This document shows positions 40,580 to 48,813 of a stretch of 48,867 nt of DNA, in pieces. Below the pieces are notes generated by a model. It made no database searches, had not been told where the DNA came from, and saw nothing but the letters and a program-made list of their open reading frames with translations. A program made the position numbers and the translations under genes. Position 1 is the first letter of the stretch; each line of letters opens with the position of its first letter. This DNA comes from Streptomyces ureilyticus (GTDB lineage Bacteria > Actinomycetota > Actinomycetes > Streptomycetales > Streptomycetaceae), in the NCBI RefSeq assembly GCF_011045025.1, contig NZ_JAAKZX010000056.1:1-48867 (forward strand), in the 5' to 3' direction.

Positions 40580-41404
40580 ATGAGTACGACAGGTGCGAAC
40601 GCCGACCCTCTCGCGACACTGGGCTCGCTGTCCGGCGTCGCCGAATCCGTGGAGTCCGTGCGCAAGGCCGTAGACCGGGTGTACGGGCATCGCATCATGC
40701 GGCGCCGCAGCAACGAGGTCACCTCCGAGGCCGCGCTGCGCGGAGCGCGAGGCTCCGCTGCGCTGTCCGGCGCCGACTGGGCACTCGAAGAGGTGCGCCG
40801 GCGCACCGACTTCAGTGTTGACGACGAGGCCAGAGTGGTGGGCGCGGCCCTCCGGTTGACTGCCGAGGCAGGTCAACTCCTGTCCATCTGGCGGCAATCG
40901 CCCCTTCGGGTACTCGCGCGGCTGCACCTGGTGGCTGCCGCGGACAAGGCGGACGAGGTCGGCCGGCCGCGGCAGGACGGCGAATCCGTCGACGAGCCGC
41001 TGATCGAACTGCCGTTGCCCGACGCGGCCGAGGTCGGGGGCCGTCTGGACGGCCTCGCGCAGCTGGTCATCGCGGGCAGCTCCGCACCCGCCCTGGTGAC
41101 CGCCGCCGTGGTGCACGGCGAACTCCTCGCGCTGCGTCCCTTCGTCTCCCACAACGGCCTGGTCGCGCGCGCGGCCGAACGCATCGTCCTGGTCGGCAGC
41201 GGCCTCGACCCGAAGTCCGTCTGCCCCGCAGAGGTCGGCCAGGCGGAACAGGGCCGCGCGGCCTATCTGGCAGCCTTCGAGGGTTACGTTTCCGGCACCC
41301 CGGAGGGCATGGCGACCTGGATCGCCCACTGTGGCAAGGCGGTTGAGCTGGGCGCGCGGGAGTCGACGGCGGTGTGCGAGGCGCTGCAGCGCGGGGCGGC
41401 GTGA
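40580..41404 (+). CDS. Fic-fold protein with degenerate active site
   Basis: The 274-residue protein shows the Fic pattern: helices before the loop (VTAAVVHGELLAL) then RPFVSHNGLVARAAERIVLVG, which lines up with the HPFxDGNGRxxR motif that Fic enzymes use to move AMP or phosphocholine groups. The catalytic His is Arg here and the Asp/Glu-Gly pair is Ser-His, while NG and the last Arg remain. A normal AMP transfer is therefore unlikely. S. coelicolor neighbours of this gene were called oxidoreductases without good support. ATG 40580 (MSTTGANADPLA) has a fair site. It is convergent with a HAD phosphatase across a 449-bp gap. Confidence 0.68.
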   Translation: MSTTGANADPLATLGSLSGVAESVESVRKAVDRVYGHRIMRRRSNEVTSEAALRGARGSAALSGADWALEEVRRRTDFSVDDEARVVGAALRLTAEAGQLLSIWRQSPLRVLARLHLVAAADKADEVGRPRQDGESVDEPLIELPLPDAAEVGGRLDGLAQLVIAGSSAPALVTAAVVHGELLALRPFVSHNGLVARAAERIVLVGSGLDPKSVCPAEVGQAEQGRAAYLAAFEGYVSGTPEGMATWIAHCGKAVELGARESTAVCEALQRGAA

Positions 41405-41853
41405 CGTTCGGCCTCTCGCTGTCACGTCTTGCCTCGCGGCGCGGGCTTCTGCGCTCCGGGGCTCGAAAAAAAGGAGCCTCCTAGGAGGGCGAAAAACTCC
41501 CTGAACAGGGTTGCGGCGGTACGAGAGTTCGTACCGCCGCTGGCATGTTCACCGGGTTACCAAGCGTCCTCGAGATATTGCCCATCAGGTCGGGAACTTT
41601 GCCCGTTGCCTGGTGCGGCTGGCCCGTAATCGACGGGTCGACGTCGCGTGGGTGCCCTGTGTTCATGCTCGGTCCGTGGGGCCTTGGTTGCGTTTAAAGG
41701 TGATCCTTTCGGATGATCCTTGGTCTCGCGGGCCGTTAACTTCTTTGTACTCCAGGACCGGAGGAAGCGGAAGCCCTCGCTGCGCTTCTTTACTTTTGGG
41801 TTCAAAGAGGAGTGAATCGGTCACCCGAATCGGCACGGGGCGATTCGGCGTGC
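41405..41853. ncRNA. Probable small-RNA interval (6S-like scr3559 region)
   Basis: No open frame here looks coding, but the interval is full of structure: a perfect hairpin CGGCGGTACGA/TCGTACCGCCG (41513-41538), a palindrome GCCTCCTAGGAGGC followed on the minus strand by seven Ts (41466-41487), and on the plus side GAAGCG...CGCTTC followed by TTTACTTTT (about 41767-41799). T-runs after hairpins are rare in Streptomyces outside RNA genes. In S. coelicolor the 6S-like RNA scr3559 is annotated between the matching genes SCO3558 and SCO3559. The strand is not settled: the minus-strand terminator near 41466 is the stronger, but a plus-strand RNA is possible. Confidence 0.4.
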
Positions 41854-42678
41854 TCAGCTCACCACCGAACGGCGTCGGCTCGCGTACCAGACCAGGCCCG
41901 CGGTGGCCGCCGCCGCGCCTATCGCCGCCGCCGCGACCAGGGCAGGCCGGGGCGGCACGGACAGCCGCTGCTTGAGCCGCACCGGATGGTGGAAGTCGAG
42001 TATGGGCCACCCTCGCGTAGTGGCCTCGCGGCGCAGGGCGCGGTCGGGATTGACGGCATGGGGATGGCCGACGGCTTCGAGCATCGGGATGTCGGTGGCC
42101 GAGTCGCTGTAGGCGTAGCAGCGCGAGAGGTCGTACCCCTCGGACGCGGCCAGGTCCTTGATCGCCTCGGCCTTCGTCGGGCCGTATGCGTAGTACTCCA
42201 CATCGCCCGTGAAGCAGCCGTCGTCGCCCACGACCATGCGGGTCGCCACCACCCGGTCCGCGCCGAGCAGTTCACCGATGGGCTCGACGACCTCCGTGCC
42301 GGAGGTGGAGACGATCACGACGTCGCGACCGGCGAGGTGGTGCTCCTCGATGAGGGACGCCGCCTCGTCGTAGATGATCGGGTCGATCAGGTCGTGCAGC
42401 GTCTCGGCGACGATCTCCTTGACCTGCTGGACGTTCCAGCCGCGGCAGAGCGCGGACAGATACTCGCGCATCCGCTCCATCTGGTCGTGGTCGGCGCCGC
42501 CCGCGAGGAAGACAAACTGGGCATATGCGGTACGCAACACAGCCCGGCGGTTGATCAGTCCACCTTGGTAGAACGACTTGCTGAACGTGAGCGTGCTCGA
42601 CTTCGCAATGACCGTCTTGTCCAGATCAAAGAAGGCCGCTGTGCGGGGCAAGGAGTGGTTTTCCACGAGGGTGAGCAT
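41854..42678 (-). CDS. HAD-IB family phosphatase with C-terminal membrane anchor
   Basis: The 274-residue protein has the HAD motifs: FFDLDKTVIAKSS (nucleophile Asp near 18), VVIVSTSGTEVV (motif II Ser/Thr), KAEAIKDLA and YAYSDSATDIPML (motif IV). The cap between motifs I and II is of the SerB/CicA helical type. A final hydrophobic stretch (LVAAAAIGAAAATAGLVWYA) and a short basic tail anchor it to the membrane. Annotation in Streptomyces as a morphological differentiation-associated protein is historical. It matches Rv3661 by gene order, next to ssd. Substrate is unknown. Confidence 0.88.
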   Translation of the reverse strand: MLTLVENHSLPRTAAFFDLDKTVIAKSSTLTFSKSFYQGGLINRRAVLRTAYAQFVFLAGGADHDQMERMREYLSALCRGWNVQQVKEIVAETLHDLIDPIIYDEAASLIEEHHLAGRDVVIVSTSGTEVVEPIGELLGADRVVATRMVVGDDGCFTGDVEYYAYGPTKAEAIKDLAASEGYDLSRCYAYSDSATDIPMLEAVGHPHAVNPDRALRREATTRGWPILDFHHPVRLKQRLSVPPRPALVAAAAIGAAAATAGLVWYASRRRSVVS

Positions 42679-43239
42679 AGGCGCCCACCATTCGGCGTAA
42701 GGTGAGGTGCGTGGGTTTGCCTGAGAAGGCTCTCGGGTACACCATGGAAGTCACGGATCGTTCGCGACCGTGCTAACCCGGTCCGGCTCCTCCCCCCCCG
42801 AGTCGGCCGTGGGGACGACCCCCGCTCTCCCCCCCGGCGGGGGTCGTCGCATGTCCGGGTGGGTTTTCTCTCTTCCTTCGCTGAGCGCCGGGTCCGTTGT
42901 GCGGGCTTCGGCGCTTCTTCGCGCATACGCATGATCCGTCACCATCCGTAGTCGTCGCGCTGCTCTGTGGAAGTCGCACAACAGTCACCGGTTTGGGTGA
43001 ACGCGATATTCACAACCATCGGGTCGTCCACAGTTATCGACCAAGATCCACACGATTTCCGGGATCGCTGCACCGTGATTCCAGCGCGTGCCGCCGAGTG
43101 CGAGTTCATGGCCGGTTCGGTTTGTCCGGGGCTATGGCCGGTTCGTATCGGCGGTTCATATGGAGGACCGGTTGCCGGTTCTTGTGCGCGGCGGGATGCG
43201 CGGGGCCGCGGGGGCTTCGCGAGCAGGCAGCGAAGGGGG
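42679..43239. other. Gap before the Tad operon
   Basis: This 561-bp region holds a hairpin of 11-bp arms (42814-42824 with 42838-42848, GACGACCCCCG) and poly-C runs, and further right an AT-richer stretch with TCCACAGTTATCG (about 43027-43039) that resembles a DnaA box loosely. It should carry the promoters of the HAD gene and the tad operon. Open frames upstream of 43240 lack the right codon bias. Confidence 0.4.
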
Positions 43240-44352
43240 ATGGAGATCGTGGCGGGAGCCATCACATACGACCGGACGTCGGCCGCCGAGGGGCGACAGG
43301 GTAGGCCGTTGATCGTCACGGAAGACGTGGAACTGCTGGACGACCTGCTGCGGCTGTGTGCCGCGGCGGGTGCCAGGCCCGAGGTGCACCACGGGGTGCC
43401 GGAGCGCGGAGGCGGCTGGGACACGGCGCCCTTGGTGCTGGTCGGCGATGATGCCGCGCGGCGGGTGCGCGGGGCAGGGCGCAGGCGCGGAGTGGTGCTG
43501 GTAGGGCGGGATCAGGACGATCCGGGGGTGTGGCAGCGGGCCGTGGAGATCGGCGCCGACCATGTCCTGCTGCTGCCGGATGGCGAACAATGGCTGGTCG
43601 ACCGGATCGCCGACGTGGCCGAAGGAGTCGGCCCGCCCGCGCTCACCGTGGGCGTGATCGGCGGTCGTGGCGGGGCCGGTTCGTCCACGCTCGCCTGCGC
43701 TCTCGCGGTCACCTCGGCGCGCGAGGGGCGGCGCACCCTGCTCGTGGACGCGGATCCGCTGGGCGGCGGACTGGACGTACTCCTCGGCGGCGAAACAGCC
43801 GAGGGCCTGCGCTGGCCGGCCTTCGCCGGCTCGCGCGGCCGGGTCGGCGGCGGTGCTCTGGAGGAGTCGCTGCCCGAGCTGCACGCTTTGCGTGTCCTCA
43901 GCTGGGACCGCGGCGACTGTGTCGTCATCGCGCCCGAGGCCGTCCGCGCGGTGCTGGCCGCGGCCCGACGGCGAGGTGGCACGGTGGTCGTGGACCTGCC
44001 GCGCCGGATCGACGAAGGCGTCGCGGAGGTTCTCGCCCAGCTGGACCTCGGGCTCCTCGTGGTACCCGCCGAACTGCGCGCCGTCGCGGCGGCAGGGCGG
44101 GTGGCGTCCGTGGTCGGCATGGTCCTGCGCGATCTGCGGGTCGCGGTACGAGGGCCGTACGCACCCGGCCTGGACGACAAGGAGGTGGCCCGACTGCTCG
44201 GGCTCCCCTTGGCGGGCGAGGTCCCCATGGAGGCGGGACTGCCGGTGGCCCAGGAACGCGGGGCTCCACCCGGAGCCGACGCACGGGGGCCACTTGCCCG
44301 CTTCTGCTCGGCGTTCTGGGAGCGGGCCGCGATGGCGGGAGGGAGCGTATGA
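43240..44352 (+). CDS. ssd: Septum-site-determining / CpaE-like ATPase
   Basis: The 370-residue protein has an N-terminal receiver-like domain (about 25-120, PLIVTEDVELLDDLLRLC) and a MinD/ParA ATPase domain from 135 whose Walker A, GGRGGAGSSTLA, lacks the usual KGGxGKT lysines but keeps the loop; TVVVDLPRRIDE is the switch II strand. In Tad systems CpaE/TadZ places the pilus machine; in mycobacteria the homologue Rv3660c is Ssd, an inhibitor of septum formation. ATG 43240 follows AAGGGGG with a tight gap; GTG 43249 is possible. Its stop overlaps the TadA start, so it leads the operon. Confidence 0.87.
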   Translation: MEIVAGAITYDRTSAAEGRQGRPLIVTEDVELLDDLLRLCAAAGARPEVHHGVPERGGGWDTAPLVLVGDDAARRVRGAGRRRGVVLVGRDQDDPGVWQRAVEIGADHVLLLPDGEQWLVDRIADVAEGVGPPALTVGVIGGRGGAGSSTLACALAVTSAREGRRTLLVDADPLGGGLDVLLGGETAEGLRWPAFAGSRGRVGGGALEESLPELHALRVLSWDRGDCVVIAPEAVRAVLAAARRRGGTVVVDLPRRIDEGVAEVLAQLDLGLLVVPAELRAVAAAGRVASVVGMVLRDLRVAVRGPYAPGLDDKEVARLLGLPLAGEVPMEAGLPVAQERGAPPGADARGPLARFCSAFWERAAMAGGSV

Positions 44353-45929
44353 GCGGGGGCACGCGCGTGCGTGGCGGAGGGCTCGGCGGACGTACGGGTG
44401 TTGCGGGGCTGCCTGTGGACGCCGGGTCGTTGGACGGGCGTGCGGGTGTGGATTCGTCTGCGGGCGTGAGGCCGACGGATGGTCGTACGGGCGTGAACTG
44501 GCCTGCGCATGCGGGGTCGTCCAGCAGGCGAGCGGGAGTTGGGCCGTCTGTGGTTGCGGGGTCGGTCGGTGAGCCTGCGGGTGTGGGTTTGCCTGCGGAG
44601 GCGAGGTCGGCGGATGGTCGTACGGGCGTGGGCTGGTCTGTGGATACAGGGCCGACCGGCGGGCGAGCGGGAGTGGGGCGGCCCGCGGTTGCGGGGCCGG
44701 TCGGTGGACGTGCGGGCGTGGGATTGCCGGCGGACGCGAGGCTGACGGGCGGGCGTACTAGCGTCAAGTGGCCTGCCGATGAAGAGCTGTTGGACGGGGT
44801 GCGGCAGTGGCTGGCCGAGAGTGGGGCCGAGCCGACTCCAGCCCGGGTGGCGCAGGCCTTGCGCGACCAGGGGCGGGTGCTGGGGGATGCCGAAGTGCTC
44901 GGCGCGGCCGAGCGGTTGCGCTCCGAGCTGGTCGGGTCCGGTCCGCTGGAGCCGCTGCTCGCCGATTCCTCGGTGACCGATGTGCTGGTCTCGGCGCCCG
45001 ACCGAGTATGGGTGGACCGGGGCGGCGGCCTGGAGCTGACGGCCGTCTCCTTTCCGGACGCGGCGGCCGTACGGCGGCTCGCACAGCGCCTCGCGGCCGT
45101 GGCCGGGCGGCGGCTCGACGACGCGCACCCCTGGGTCGACGCCCGGCTTCCGGATGGCACGCGTCTGCATGCCGTGCTGCCACCGGTCGCGGTCGGCTCG
45201 ACGTGCCTGTCGTTGCGGGTCGTGCGGCCGCGGGCGTTCACACTCGACGAGCTGGTGGCGGCGGGGACGGTACCCCCGGGCGGCGACCGGGTGCTGAGGG
45301 CACTGCTCGATGCCCGGCTGTCCTTCCTGATCAGCGGCGGTACGGGCAGCGGCAAGACAACGCTCCTGAGCGCCCTGCTGGGGCTGATCGGACCGGGTGA
45401 GCGGATCGTGCTCGCCGAGGACTCGGCGGAGCTTCGCCCCGATCACCCCCACGTCGTACGCCTCGAATCCAGACCCGCCAACCAGGAGGGCGCTGGACTC
45501 GTCACACTCCAGGACTTGGTACGCCAGGCTCTGCGGATGCGCCCGGACCGGCTGGTCGTCGGTGAGGTCCGCGGGCCCGAAGTCGCCCACTTGCTGGCCG
45601 CGTTGAACACCGGCCACAACGGCGGTGGCACCGTCCACGCGAACGCCGCGTCATTGGTACCCGCCCGATTGGAGGCGCTGGGTACGGCGGCGGGGCTCGA
45701 CCGAGCCGCCCTGCACAGCCAGGTGGCGGCAGCTCTCTCGGTGGTGCTCCATCTCGTACGCGACCGGGCCGGGAGGCGGCGGATCGCCGAAGTTCATGTG
45801 CTGGAGCGGGATCCGGCGGGGCTCGTCGTGACGGTGCCGGCGCTGCGCTGGGGCGCGGAGGCCTTCGCGTATGAGCGGGGCTGGGAGCGGCTGCGGGGGC
45901 TGCTCGGTGAGAGGAGTGAGGGCTTGTGA
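44349..45929 (+). CDS. tadA: TadA/CpaF pilus assembly ATPase with 15-residue N-terminal repeats
   Basis: The 526-residue ATPase powers Tad pilus assembly. From about residue 139 it is a normal CpaF: helical N-domain (LLDGVRQWLAESGAEPTPARVAQAL), PAS-like part (DVLVSAPDRVWVDRGGG), Walker A GGTGSGKTT near 332, the Asp box LAEDSAELR, Walker B RLVVGEVRG near 402 and the His box GGGTVHANAAS. Before it come nine imperfect 15-residue repeats with a GRxGV core, which typical TadA proteins lack. ATG 44349 overlaps the ssd stop by 4 bp, which argues that the repeats are translated. Confidence 0.9.
   Translation: MSGGTRVRGGGLGGRTGVAGLPVDAGSLDGRAGVDSSAGVRPTDGRTGVNWPAHAGSSSRRAGVGPSVVAGSVGEPAGVGLPAEARSADGRTGVGWSVDTGPTGGRAGVGRPAVAGPVGGRAGVGLPADARLTGGRTSVKWPADEELLDGVRQWLAESGAEPTPARVAQALRDQGRVLGDAEVLGAAERLRSELVGSGPLEPLLADSSVTDVLVSAPDRVWVDRGGGLELTAVSFPDAAAVRRLAQRLAAVAGRRLDDAHPWVDARLPDGTRLHAVLPPVAVGSTCLSLRVVRPRAFTLDELVAAGTVPPGGDRVLRALLDARLSFLISGGTGSGKTTLLSALLGLIGPGERIVLAEDSAELRPDHPHVVRLESRPANQEGAGLVTLQDLVRQALRMRPDRLVVGEVRGPEVAHLLAALNTGHNGGGTVHANAASLVPARLEALGTAAGLDRAALHSQVAAALSVVLHLVRDRAGRRRIAEVHVLERDPAGLVVTVPALRWGAEAFAYERGWERLRGLLGERSEGL
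44388..44795 (+). repeat. 45-bp minisatellite inside tadA, nine units
   Basis: Units start at 44388, 44436, 44481, 44526, 44571, 44616, 44661, 44706 and 44751: a 48-bp step, then exact 45-bp steps. Each encodes GR(T/A)GV followed by about ten variable residues. Units 5 and 8, and 6 and 3, are most alike, which suggests higher-order duplication. Confidence 0.9.
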
Positions 45930-46816
45930 CGGGGGTCGGAGAGGTGTTGATGGTCGCGGCGATGGTGTGTGCCGGGGCGGCGGCCTGGCTGATGGGTGGC
46001 CAGGGGCCAGGTGCTCGGCGGGCTCAACTGCTGTGTGCGGGTGGCGGGGTGGCGAGAGCCGGACCGCCGACGTGGGAGCGAAGGGCGCGGGAGCGGGCCG
46101 CACCGACTGTGGACTGGCTACGGCGGTTGCATCGGCGCCGGGGCGACTGGTGGTCGCTGGTCGCCGGGGTGGTGGTCGCTCTGCTGGGGACGTCCGTGGT
46201 GCCGCTCGTCGTGGGCGCGCTCGGGGTGCCGCTGGTGAGGCGTGCTCGGCGGGTGAGTCAGGCGCGCCGTATCCGGGAGCGGAGCGCCGACGCGGTGATC
46301 GTGTTGTGCGGAGCGCTCGCGGGGGAGGTCCGCGCCGGACGGCAGCCGGGCGAGGCGCTGCTTCGGGCCGCTCGTGATTCGGGCGGGCTCGGCGAGGCGC
46401 AGGCGGTGGTGCTGGCGGCGGCGCGGTTCGGCGGGGATGTGCCCGGCGCGCTCACGGATGCGGCACGGCGGCCGGGTGCCGAGGGACTCCTGGGCCTCGC
46501 CGCGTGCTGGCGGGTCGCTGTGGACCGAGGTGCCGGACTCGCGGCCGGCCTCGACCGGCTGGAGGCGGCGCTCCGCGCGGAGCGGGACCAACGGGCCGAT
46601 CTGCGCGCCCAGTTGGCGGGGGCGCGGTCGACGGCGGTGCTGCTCGCCGGGTTGCCCCTGCTGGGTCTGCTCCTCGGTACCGCGCTCGGCGCCGATCCGC
46701 TGCACGTCGTCCTGCACACCGGCGCGGGCCTGGGCTGTCTGCTGATCGGCGGGGCGCTGGAGGGCGCCGGGCTGTGGTGGGCGCTGCGGATCATACGGAA
46801 GGCGGAGGCGGGATGA
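45926..46816 (+). CDS. tadB: TadB-like type II secretion F-family membrane protein
   Basis: The 296-residue inner-membrane platform protein has three to four hydrophobic segments (about 4-22, 68-90, 240-290) and the T2SSF core LCGALAGEVRAGRQPGEALLRAA with DRGAGLAAGLDRLEAALRAE. It would sit under the pilus with TadC and receive force from TadA. GTG 45926 overlaps the TadA stop (ATGA-like GTGA). Sequence order is the same as in Rv3658c. Confidence 0.87.
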   Translation: MTGVGEVLMVAAMVCAGAAAWLMGGQGPGARRAQLLCAGGGVARAGPPTWERRARERAAPTVDWLRRLHRRRGDWWSLVAGVVVALLGTSVVPLVVGALGVPLVRRARRVSQARRIRERSADAVIVLCGALAGEVRAGRQPGEALLRAARDSGGLGEAQAVVLAAARFGGDVPGALTDAARRPGAEGLLGLAACWRVAVDRGAGLAAGLDRLEAALRAERDQRADLRAQLAGARSTAVLLAGLPLLGLLLGTALGADPLHVVLHTGAGLGCLLIGGALEGAGLWWALRIIRKAEAG

Positions 46817-47589
46817 GTACGGAGGCTGTCCACAGGCTGGGGGTGGCCCTGTGCCTGGTGGCGGGACTGTGGTCGCTCGCATGGGTTCTGGGGGCGGCGC
46901 GGCGGGAGCTGCGGGTGCGCAGGAGACTGCGAGCGGTGCTGGACGTCGTGGAATCGACGCCCACCGGACGACGCTTCGCCGTTCGGGCCCCGATGCGGAA
47001 GTGGCTGCCGGTGGTGGGTGCCGTCAGCGCCTGCTGGGTGTTCGTCGGCGGCGTTCCCGGGGTCGTCGTGGGGCTCGTAGCCGGGTTCGGGGTGAGGCGG
47101 TGGCAGCGCAGGCCGGCTCCGGCAGAGGAGTCCGACTCGGGACTGGCCGAGCGGCAACTGCCCCTGGCAGCCGACCTGTTGGCGGCCTGCATTGTGGCGG
47201 GCGCCAGTCCCGTAGCGGCGTCCCAGGCCGTGGGGGAGGCGCTGGAAGGGCCCGTGGGAGAACGGCTCGCGCGGGGTGCGGCCGAGGTGCGGCTCGGCGG
47301 TGAACCGGCCGAGGCATGGCGGGGGTTGGCCGCGTTGCCCGGCGCCCGGGCATTGGCCCGGCTGCTGGAGCGGGCGGGTGAGTCGGGCGTACCGGCGGCG
47401 AGTCCTGTCGGCCGCCTCGCCGCGGAGGCCCGCGCGGAGTGGGGACGTACCGCCACCACTCGTGCGCGGCGGGCGGCCGTCATGGTCACCGCGCCGGTGG
47501 GGCTGTGCTTCCTGCCCGCGTTCATCGCGATCGGGGTGCTTCCTGTGGTGATCGGGCTCGCGGACGGGGTGTTGGGAGGTGGTGGATGA
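46813..47589 (+). CDS. tadC: TadC-like type II secretion F-family membrane protein
   Basis: A 258-residue platform protein, partner of TadB. Hydrophobic segments lie near 8-26, 67-92 and 215-250. The T2SSF half is seen as LPLAADLLAACIVAGASPVAA with GLAALPGARALARLLERAGESG. ATG 46813 overlaps the TadB stop by 4 bp. It corresponds to Rv3657c. Confidence 0.86.
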   Translation: MSTEAVHRLGVALCLVAGLWSLAWVLGAARRELRVRRRLRAVLDVVESTPTGRRFAVRAPMRKWLPVVGAVSACWVFVGGVPGVVVGLVAGFGVRRWQRRPAPAEESDSGLAERQLPLAADLLAACIVAGASPVAASQAVGEALEGPVGERLARGAAEVRLGGEPAEAWRGLAALPGARALARLLERAGESGVPAASPVGRLAAEARAEWGRTATTRARRAAVMVTAPVGLCFLPAFIAIGVLPVVIGLADGVLGGGG

Positions 47590-47616
47590 CCGGCGAGGCG
47601 TGATGAAGAGCGAGCG

Positions 47617-47967
47617 ATGAATGGAACAGGTCCGGCACAGCTGGACGAAGTGAACGAGTTGAACGAGTCGAACGAGTCGACAGTGCGGATCTACACGGGG
47701 GTTCGGATGAACAAGGCAATGCGGGTACGAGTGCAGGCCGACCGGATGCAGGCACTGGCGGGCAGGGCGTGGGCGGTGCCGGCTGCCTGGGCGGTGCGGA
47801 GGGCTTCGGCGGCGCGGAAGGATGCCGGAATGGTGACCTCCGAGTACGCGATGGGGCTGATCGCGGCGGTGGGGTTCGCGGCGCTGCTCTACGAGGTGGT
47901 GACCAGTGGGCAGGTCAAGGGGGCTCTGCAGGACATCGTGGAGCGAGCGCTCAATGGCCAGTTCTGA
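47617..47967 (+). CDS. DUF4244 Flp-like pilin
   Basis: The 116-residue product ends in a pilin-type segment: DAGMVTSEYAMGLIAAVGFAALLYEVV. The motif G-MVTSEY matches the Flp prepilin cleavage rule (cut after Gly, Glu at +5, Tyr at +6), so a 50-residue mature pilin subunit would result. The N-terminal part is a long positively charged leader (MNKAMRVRVQADRMQ). The start is uncertain: ATG 47617 or ATG 47707, the latter with GGGGG in front. It is Rv3656c by order. It is the likely main subunit of the pilus. Confidence 0.82.
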   Translation: MNGTGPAQLDEVNELNESNESTVRIYTGVRMNKAMRVRVQADRMQALAGRAWAVPAAWAVRRASAARKDAGMVTSEYAMGLIAAVGFAALLYEVVTSGQVKGALQDIVERALNGQF

Positions 47968-48364
47968 GGAGCGGGCGGCGCGTCCGGCAGGGCGCCGGGA
48001 TCCGTTCCCGCGCCTGGCCGGGGACCGAGGGTTCGTGACGGCGGAGGCGGCCATGGTGCTGCCCGTGCTGATCGCGTTCGCCTTGGCACTGGTCTGGGCC
48101 CTGCTGGCCGCGTCCGCGCACATCCAGTGCGTGGACGCGGCCCGGGCGGGGGCACGTGCGGCGGCCCGCCAGGACCCGCCGGGCACGGTGACGACGGTGG
48201 CCCGGGAGACGGCACCGGACGGGGCGCAGGTCACAGTTCGGCGCGAGGGAGATCTGGTGCGTGTGCGGGTCACGGCGAAGCCTCCGGGGCCCGACGCGCT
48301 GGCTCTCGACCTGGACCACGAGGCTGTGGCCCTGGCCGAGGAGACGGTGGGGGCGGGCGGATGA
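47954..48364 (+). CDS. TadE-like pseudopilin
   Basis: The 136-residue protein has the TadE pattern: a short basic start, then DRGFVTAEAAMVLPVLIAFALALV, with the prepilin-like Glu in the hydrophobic helix, then an extracellular region with ARAGARAAAR. TadE proteins are minor pilins. The start at 47954 overlaps the pilin gene by 14 bp, and its stop overlaps the next gene by 4 bp. It matches Rv3655c. Confidence 0.84.
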   Translation: MASSEERAARPAGRRDPFPRLAGDRGFVTAEAAMVLPVLIAFALALVWALLAASAHIQCVDAARAGARAAARQDPPGTVTTVARETAPDGAQVTVRREGDLVRVRVTAKPPGPDALALDLDHEAVALAEETVGAGG

Positions 48365-48813
48365 CGAAGGGGAACGAGCGATGGTGGGAGTCGCGGAGGA
48401 GAGCGTTCTCCTCTGACCGGGGCTCGGCGACCGTTACGGCGGTGGGCGTCATCGCGGTGCTGTGCGTCTTCTTCGGCGCCATCCTCGCGATGAGCCAAGC
48501 GGTGATGACACGTCACCACGCGGGTGGTGCCGCCGACTTGGCGGCCCTCGCGGCGGCCGACCACTGGATGGAGGGCGGTACGGCGGCCTGCGCCCAGGCG
48601 GACCGGGTGGCGCGGGCCCAGGGCACCCGCATCGTCCGGTGCGCCGTCTACGGCGAGATCTCGGACGTCAGGGTCGCGGCGGGGCGGGGGCCGTTCACCG
48701 CGGAGGTCAGGTCTCGGGCGGGACCGGCGGGGCCGAAGCCACCGGCGGGACCTGAGGGGGTGATAGCTCCGCCTCACCCCGGGGGTGAGGCAGCGGAGCC
48801 TGAGAGGGGATGA
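48361..48813 (+). CDS. Rv3654c-family TadE-like protein
   Basis: The 150-residue protein starts with a basic segment and then DRGSATVTAVGVIAVLCVFFGAIL, the pseudopilin helix, and HHAGGAADLAALAAADHW, a mark of this helicase/secretion neighbourhood family. Two cysteines (AACAQA, VRCAVY) can pair outside the cell. The tail is Pro/Gly-rich and its coding DNA contains a GC hairpin (CTCACCCC/GGGGTGAG, 48773-48788) just before the stop, which may terminate the operon. The last 54 bases of the window hold no complete gene. Confidence 0.83.
   Translation: MTKGNERWWESRRRAFSSDRGSATVTAVGVIAVLCVFFGAILAMSQAVMTRHHAGGAADLAALAAADHWMEGGTAACAQADRVARAQGTRIVRCAVYGEISDVRVAAGRGPFTAEVRSRAGPAGPKPPAGPEGVIAPPHPGGEAAEPERG

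Noticed and set aside
43512..45638. 708-codon open frame on the minus strand with repeated RP-rich segments
   Set aside because: It is the antisense of the ssd and tadA genes; the repeats simply mirror the tadA minisatellite.
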